Positions 42,323-47,480 of a stretch of DNA of 47,480 nt are shown in pieces. This DNA comes from an uncultured Granulosicoccaceae bacterium (GTDB lineage Bacteria; Pseudomonadota; Gammaproteobacteria; Granulosicoccales; Granulosicoccaceae): NCBI GenBank assembly GCA_938007995.1, contig CALLLW010000035.1:1-47480 (forward strand), read 5' to 3'. Numbering within the stretch: position 1 is the stretch's first letter; each line of letters starts with the position of its first letter. Both the position numbers and the translations under genes were made by a program. The notes under the pieces are model-generated. The model searched no databases, was not told where the DNA came from, and worked only from the letters and a program-made list of their open reading frames with translations.

Positions 42323-43816
42323 GTGGAAATCAAACACTCCAATGCCAACCCGCTTAACGCGAAAACCGGATGCCTGATATTGCCCGTAGGCAACAGGAAA
42401 AAGCTTAACGGCACGACTGCTGAGGCAGATGATGCGAGCGACAAATACCTGAGCCACATACTCAAGCAGAATGACCTCGCTGCCTGTGCCGGTGCAACAG
42501 TGATGCTGCACAATGTACCTGGAATCTCCGCCAACAGAGTTTTACTGGTCAGCACAGGCAGCGATAAGCAAATCACAGCGCAGCAGTTCAATCGAGTCAC
42601 ACAGTCTACGGCAACAGCACTCTCTACGCCGGGTATAAAAGACTGCGTTAGTTGCCTGAATGATGTTGAAGTGGATGAAAAAGACCTGACCTGGCAGGCC
42701 GGCTCGTTTGCTCAGGCACTGGAGAATAATACCTACCATTTTGACTTGCACAAAAGTACAAAGCCTGACCGTGTATCTGCTTTCGACGGTAAAGCCACTC
42801 TGTTTGTCAGCGATAAAAAACACAACAAAGTGGTTGAAACCGGCATTACCCGGGGCACTGCAATTGCCCACGGCATGAGCTTCGCTCGCGACCTTGGCAA
42901 CACGGCAGCGAACGTCTGCACGCCAACCTATCTTGGTAAAGAAGCCAAAAAACTTGAGAAAACTTTTGCTTCGATCAAAACCAAATTACTCAGTGAAGCG
43001 CAAATGCAAAAGCTTGGTATGGGAGCGCTTCTGAGTGTCTCGGCCGGTAGTGCAGAACCGGCACAGCTCATTTGCATGGAATACAAAGGTGCTGCCGCAT
43101 CAAAAAAACCTGTTGTGCTTGTTGGTAAAGGAGTCACCTTTGATACCGGCGGTATTTCAATCAAACCTTCCGCCGGCATGGATGAAATGAAGTTTGACAT
43201 GTGTGGCGCTGCGAGTGTTTTTGGCGTGATGCAGTCGGTCGCTGAAATGGAGCTCAACATCAATCTGATCGGTGTGGTGGCGGCGGCTGAAAATATGCCG
43301 GGCAGCAAAGCAACCAAACCCGGAGACATTGTGACCTCCATGTCCGGAAAAACAATTGAGGTGCTGAACACAGACGCTGAAGGTCGGCTGGTACTTTGTG
43401 ATGCACTCACCTACATCAGTAAGTACAAACCTGATGTGGTGATCGATATCGCGACCCTCACCGGTGCTGTAATCGTAGCCCTCGGTAATCACACCACCGG
43501 CTTAATGAGTAATGATGACAACCTCGCCGATGATTTATATAAAGCCGGCATAGACAGTCAGGACAAATGCTGGCGCCTGCCGTTATGGGATGAATACGAG
43601 AAACAGCTAGCCAGCAACTTTGCCGACCTGGCCAATATTGGCGGACGCTCGGCAGGCACCATCACCGCCGGATGTTTCCTGCAAAGCTTTGCCCGAGCCT
43701 ACAAATGGGCACACCTTGATATAGCCGGGGTAGCATGGAAACAGGGAGCCGCAAAAGGATCAACCGGCCGCCCGGTGCCATTACTGGTGCAATATCTACT
43801 GAATCGCTGCCAATGA
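42323..43816 (+). CDS. pepA: Leucyl aminopeptidase PepA
   Basis: This 497-residue M17 peptidase has metal ligands in VGKGVTFDTGGISIKP and NTDAEGRLVL, with two zinc or manganese ions. It removes N-terminal residues, and PepA can also bind DNA in Xer recombination and transcriptional control. The start GTG at 42323 has AGAGGA nine bases upstream and gives MEIKHSNAN, matching the family N-terminus; the frame is open upstream by 44 codons. Confidence 0.95.
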   Translation: MEIKHSNANPLNAKTGCLILPVGNRKKLNGTTAEADDASDKYLSHILKQNDLAACAGATVMLHNVPGISANRVLLVSTGSDKQITAQQFNRVTQSTATALSTPGIKDCVSCLNDVEVDEKDLTWQAGSFAQALENNTYHFDLHKSTKPDRVSAFDGKATLFVSDKKHNKVVETGITRGTAIAHGMSFARDLGNTAANVCTPTYLGKEAKKLEKTFASIKTKLLSEAQMQKLGMGALLSVSAGSAEPAQLICMEYKGAAASKKPVVLVGKGVTFDTGGISIKPSAGMDEMKFDMCGAASVFGVMQSVAEMELNINLIGVVAAAENMPGSKATKPGDIVTSMSGKTIEVLNTDAEGRLVLCDALTYISKYKPDVVIDIATLTGAVIVALGNHTTGLMSNDDNLADDLYKAGIDSQDKCWRLPLWDEYEKQLASNFADLANIGGRSAGTITAGCFLQSFARAYKWAHLDIAGVAWKQGAAKGSTGRPVPLLVQYLLNRCQ

Positions 43817-44217
43817 CGAAAGTTCAGTTCTATCTGATAGAAACAGATAACGCCGGAGAACAGTTCACCTATGCTTTGCAGCTGGCAATGCAATTACTTG
43901 CTAACGGTAAACACCTGCACATCCATACGCGCTGCGCGGACGATACGCAGCAAATGCAAAAACTGCTGGCGGATCATGTGAGCCATGGAGGCGAACGCCT
44001 GTCGATTGATCATCACGGAGAACCCGCTGATAAACGCGATACTCTGCTGAACCTCTCGACTGAAGTGCCCTACTTCTTCAGCAGTTTTGAGTCTACGCTT
44101 GAAGTGATTTGTACCGGCAGTGATGGCAAAGATGCCGGACGTGAACGCTACCGATACTACAAATCCCGAGGATACCCGCTCAGACATTGCGAAGTTGCAC
44201 CACAACTAGCGCTTTAG
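43813..44217 (+). CDS. holC: DNA polymerase III chi subunit HolC
   Basis: This 134-residue protein begins in an ATGA overlap with pepA. The N-terminal KVQFYLIE and the C-terminal GRERYRYYKSRGYPLRHCEV are typical of HolC, which links the clamp loader to single-strand binding protein. The order pepA-holC-valS is classical. The stop is about 160 bases before valS. Confidence 0.95.
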   Translation: MTKVQFYLIETDNAGEQFTYALQLAMQLLANGKHLHIHTRCADDTQQMQKLLADHVSHGGERLSIDHHGEPADKRDTLLNLSTEVPYFFSSFESTLEVICTGSDGKDAGRERYRYYKSRGYPLRHCEVAPQLAL

Positions 44218-44378
44218 CACGCGCCGGACTGACTGTACTGAACGTACCGGATAGCGAAAACCTACACTTAATATATGCGTACAGCACAGTTAGACCTCAC
44301 AATTCTGCCATGCTCAGCCGACCAGCGGGTAACCTGCTAGAATCCTGAGAATTCCCACCAATTACTAGCTGCAATTTA

Positions 44379-47195
44379 ATGGAAACCACTTACAACCCGA
44401 CCGCTATAGAGCAATCCTGGTACGAGTACTGGGAGCGTGGTAATCATTTTTCACCATCAGGCAGCGGGTCTCCGTACTGCATCATGATTCCGCCGCCAAA
44501 CGTAACCGGCACATTGCACATGGGTCACGCGTTTCAGGACACCGTGATGGACACCTTGATCCGTTATCACCGTATGAAAGGTGATAACACGTTGTGGCAG
44601 CCGGGCACAGATCACGCCGGTATCGCAACACAAATGGTGGTTGAAAGACAACTCGCCACCACTCAACAAAGCCGCCATGACCTTGGACGGGAAAAGTTCA
44701 TTGAAAAGGTCTGGGAGTGGAAAGAGGAATCCGGCGGTCACATCACCCGCCAGCTGCGGCGCATGGGCGCTTCACCCGACTGGTCACGCGAAAGATTCAC
44801 TATGGATGAAGGCTTATCGCATGCGGTCAGGGAAGTCTTTGTTTCGCTATACGATGAAGGACTGATCTATCGCGGCAAGCGACTGGTCAACTGGGATCCG
44901 GTTCTACACACAGCACTTTCAGATCTTGAAGTGTTAAGTGAAGAAGAACACGGTCATCTATGGCATCTACGCTATCCCCTCAGTGATGGCAGCGGCCATT
45001 TAGTAGTGGCAACGACCCGCCCGGAAACCATGCTCGGTGACAGCGCCGTTGCAGTGCACCCTGAAGATGAGCGTTACAGCGCTCTGATTGGACAAACCAT
45101 TATCCTGCCACTCACCGGTCGTGAAATACCTGTGATTGGAGATGACTATGTTGACCCGGAATTCGGTTCGGGCTGCGTAAAAATCACTCCGGCACATGAC
45201 TTTAACGACTATGCAATGGGCCAGCGTCACAACCTTGAAATTATCAATATCTTTAACGATAACGCCGAGATCAATGATGACGCACCACAAGCTTATCGTG
45301 GCATGGATCGATACGTTGCCAGAAAACAAATTGTGCAGGATTTAAAAACACTCGATTTACTTGAACGAATTGATGATCACAAACTGATGGTACCCCGGGG
45401 TGACCGGTCTAACGCGGTGGTTGAACCCTATCTGACAGATCAATGGTACGTTGATCTGACCACAGAGACGCAAAGCGATGGTCGACCCGGTGGCAAGACG
45501 CTAATCACCCAGCCTTCAATCGATGTTGTTAAAGACGGTTCAATCAAATTTGTACCGGAAAACTGGTCGAAAACCTACTACCAGTGGCTGGATAACATTG
45601 AAGACTGGTGTATTTCTCGCCAAATTTGGTGGGGCCATCGAATACCCGCCTGGTATGACGACAATGGCAATGTCTATGTGGCACAAACCGAAGCACTGGC
45701 ACGTGAAAAGTACCAGCTTGCAGATACTGTTGCTCTGCAACAGGATGAAGATGTGCTCGACACGTGGTTTTCATCGGGTTTGTGGCCTTTCTCAACCCTT
45801 GGCTGGCCGGAACAAACCGATGCATTAAAAACCTGGTACCCCACCAGCGTACTGGTCACAGGCTTTGACATCATTTTCTTCTGGGTAGCCAGAATGATTA
45901 TGTTCGGCACCAAGTTCATGAATGGCGAAGTTCCGTTTAAAGAAGTCTACATACACGGCCTGGTACGCGATGCCAGCGGCCAGAAGATGTCAAAGTCCAA
46001 AGGTAACGTGCTTGATCCGCTGGATATCATTGACGGTATCTCATTGGAAGATCTGCTTGAAAAACGCACCGCCAATATGATGCAGGAGCATCTGGCCGAA
46101 AAAATAGCCAAGCAGACACGTAAAGAGTTTGCCGATGGCATACCGGGCTATGGCACAGATGCACTGCGATTTACCTTTGCGATACTAGCCTCTACCGGGC
46201 GTGATATTCGTTTTGATCTAAAGCGAGTTGAAGGTTATCGCAACTTCTGCAACAAGCTCTGGAACGCCACCCGCTATGTATTGATGAATACAGAATCATT
46301 CGATGCAAGCAAAGCAAGCGATGAAAACATCGAACTGTCACTGGCAGATAAATGGATCATTTCACTTTTGCAAAAGCTGGAGCAGCAGGTCGAAACGCAT
46401 CTGGACAACTACCGCCTCGATCTGGCAGCCAAAGAGATCTACGAATTTGCATGGAACGAGTACTGCGACTGGTATCTTGAACTGGCCAAACCGGTGCTGA
46501 GCGATCAGGAACAATCACAACTACCGCAATCGCAAATACTCGGCACACAAAGAACCCTGCTGCGGGTATTGGAGACTCTGCTACGCCTGAGCCATCCATT
46601 TATGCCGTACATCACCGAAGAGTTATGGCAGAAAGTCGCACCTAAAGCCGGCATCACCGGTGACACCATCATGCAGCAGCCTTTTCCAGTCTGTGATCCC
46701 GACCGTATAGATGAAAGCGCGATTGCAGAAGTCGAATGGATAAAGTCGTTCATATTAGGCATCCGGAAAATTCGCGCCGAATACGACATTGCACCCGGCA
46801 AACCACTACCCGTGCTTTGTGAGAATGTATCGGACGAAAACACCCTGAAAGTCGAACGACACACAGGCTTGTTACAGGCACTCGCTAAAACTGAATCCAT
46901 CAGCATACTGAGCGACAACAACGCCCCGGAGTCAGCCACCGCACTGGTCGGCGAGATGCGCATTCTTATCCCGTTGGCAGGCTTGATTGATCCGGTAGCA
47001 GAAAACAAGCGCCTCGATCGTGAAAGCGAACGCCTGACAAAAGAGAAAAAGCGACTCGAAGGCAAACTCGGTAACGAGAGCTTTGTGGCAAAAGCGCCAC
47101 CGGCAGTGGTAGATAAAGAAAAGCAAAAGCTCGAAGAAGTTGTGGTAGCACTTGAGCAACTGGCACAGCAAAAAGAAAAACTGAAAAATTTGTAG
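44379..47195 (+). CDS. valS: Valyl-tRNA synthetase
   Basis: This 938-residue class I synthetase has the HMGH motif in [12 protein letters not shown] (about 40-51), the CP1 editing domain (about 200-390), KMSKS in [10 protein letters not shown] (about 533), an anticodon-binding domain and a C-terminal coiled coil ([20 protein letters not shown]) that clamps tRNA. It charges tRNA-Val with valine. The length is normal. Confidence 0.97.
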   Translation: METTYNPTAIEQSWYEYWERGNHFSPSGSGSPYCIMIPPPNVTGTLHMGHAFQDTVMDTLIRYHRMKGDNTLWQPGTDHAGIATQMVVERQLATTQQSRHDLGREKFIEKVWEWKEESGGHITRQLRRMGASPDWSRERFTMDEGLSHAVREVFVSLYDEGLIYRGKRLVNWDPVLHTALSDLEVLSEEEHGHLWHLRYPLSDGSGHLVVATTRPETMLGDSAVAVHPEDERYSALIGQTIILPLTGREIPVIGDDYVDPEFGSGCVKITPAHDFNDYAMGQRHNLEIINIFNDNAEINDDAPQAYRGMDRYVARKQIVQDLKTLDLLERIDDHKLMVPRGDRSNAVVEPYLTDQWYVDLTTETQSDGRPGGKTLITQPSIDVVKDGSIKFVPENWSKTYYQWLDNIEDWCISRQIWWGHRIPAWYDDNGNVYVAQTEALAREKYQLADTVALQQDEDVLDTWFSSGLWPFSTLGWPEQTDALKTWYPTSVLVTGFDIIFFWVARMIMFGTKFMNGEVPFKEVYIHGLVRDASGQKMSKSKGNVLDPLDIIDGISLEDLLEKRTANMMQEHLAEKIAKQTRKEFADGIPGYGTDALRFTFAILASTGRDIRFDLKRVEGYRNFCNKLWNATRYVLMNTESFDASKASDENIELSLADKWIISLLQKLEQQVETHLDNYRLDLAAKEIYEFAWNEYCDWYLELAKPVLSDQEQSQLPQSQILGTQRTLLRVLETLLRLSHPFMPYITEELWQKVAPKAGITGDTIMQQPFPVCDPDRIDESAIAEVEWIKSFILGIRKIRAEYDIAPGKPLPVLCENVSDENTLKVERHTGLLQALAKTESISILSDNNAPESATALVGEMRILIPLAGLIDPVAENKRLDRESERLTKEKKRLEGKLGNESFVAKAPPAVVDKEKQKLEEVVVALEQLAQQKEKLKNL

Positions 47196-47205
47196 TGGTA
47201 AACCG

Positions 47206-47231
47206 GTCTTGCACGCCACTGCGTGCAAGAC
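47206..47231. repeat. Perfect 11-bp hairpin after valS
   Basis: GTCTTGCACGC and GCGTGCAAGAC pair perfectly around the loop CACT, about ten bases after the valS stop. It has no T-run. It resembles the moeA hairpin in size and probably marks the transcript end. Confidence 0.65.
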
Positions 47232-47377
47232 TGACATGATACGCCACGGGCTCTTTGGCCAGCGAGCTGCTTAACCAGCAGACTTTTTAAAAAGATTTGG
47301 TAACTGCTCACCCCCTTGCCACATGTCAATTGAGTAAATAAGCTTTTATCAGTAACAGTTGTACTGCAACATGAGTT
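47232..47377. other. Sequence between valS and a possible insertion element
   Basis: No gene is seen. GGTAACTGCTCACCCC at 47299-47314 is a plausible left end of an insertion sequence, though its partner lies outside the window. The G+C content drops here relative to valS. Confidence 0.3.
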
Positions 47378-47480
47378 GTGCCCAGCGTCAACACCACATC
47401 GATTCGAGAAGAACTTGCGAGCGCCGAAGAGCAGCTTGACGCTTTGGTATCTGCTGGCAAAGTGAGTGACGAAAGTCGTG
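47378..47480 (+). CDS. Partial ORF, possibly IS66-type transposase N-terminus
   Basis: From GTG at 47378 the frame is open to the window edge for 34 codons, including SIREELASAEEQLDALVSAG and KVSDESR. The helical, charged, coiled-coil look resembles the start of IS66-type transposases from memory. The gene is cut by the window end, so identity and start are uncertain. Confidence 0.35.
   Translation, partial: MPSVNTTSIREELASAEEQLDALVSAGKVSDESR

Noticed and set aside
46505..47329. 274-codon frame antisense to valS
   Set aside because: Ser/Arg/Phe-rich composition typical of an antisense shadow; valS on the other strand is certain.

Overview
The window reads as a chromosomal segment of a gammaproteobacterium, probably marine or otherwise free-living. 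The evidence is the gene order (ffs/dnaX/ybaB/recR; lptF-lptG divergent from pepA-holC-valS; xerD followed by dsbC; phoB-phoR-pstSCAB-phoU) and families typical of that class (TtcA, DUF1415, DUF1820, HolC, TruD, DjlA). The genus cannot be told from sequence alone. Gene density is high and several junctions are ATGA stop/start overlaps. TTG start codons are used at an unusual number of genes.

Layout. 1-190: a 23-bp inverted repeat enclosing about 165 bp, like a miniature mobile element. 190-4671: a zinc-ribbon membrane protein, a SET-domain methyltransferase, a membrane-anchor protein with a HupE/UreJ-like protein, Hsp33 and a DUF1461 membrane protein. 4766-6687: a catalytically dead EAL relative and a DUF1415 protein. 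6881-9458: a tungsten/molybdenum aldehyde oxidoreductase cluster (polyferredoxin, AOR, MoaD-like protein). 9648-12962: a SprT-like metalloprotease fused to an extra domain, an unknown protein, TtcA and a small exported protein. 13018-16248: recR, ybaB, dnaX (with a clear -1 frameshift site), a small coupled ORF and the 4.5S RNA. 16519-24263: the complete phosphate-sensing and uptake locus, with a Pho box before pstS and two hairpins after it. 24258-26708: dgkA and an active-looking EAL protein. 27014-29953: a three-gene catabolic-looking cassette. 30136-37061: DUF1820, tRNA-Ser(GGA), rluB, moaB, a GNAT enzyme, djlA, truD, a DUF465 protein, dsbC and xerD. 37178-39103: moeA and a histone-H1-like protein built from SKKK repeats. 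39454-47195: an RDD protein, lptG, lptF, pepA, holC and valS. The last ~100 bases look like the start of a transposase gene.

How the genes connect. PhoB/PhoR sense phosphate and should drive pstS through the Pho box, while PstSCAB and PhoU import phosphate and feed back on PhoR. The AOR cluster needs a pyranopterin cofactor; moaB and moeA elsewhere in the window belong to that pathway. LptF/LptG export lipopolysaccharide. The most interesting points are the dnaX frameshift cassette (A7 slippery run followed by tandem TAG-TAA stops in the -1 frame), the degenerate EAL paralogue, the MoaD-like protein ending Ala-Gly instead of Gly-Gly, the SprT-like fusion with a cysteine-free ribbon, the unassigned dehydrogenase/oxidoreductase/hydrolase cassette, and a SET methyltransferase coexisting with a lysine-repeat H1-like protein.
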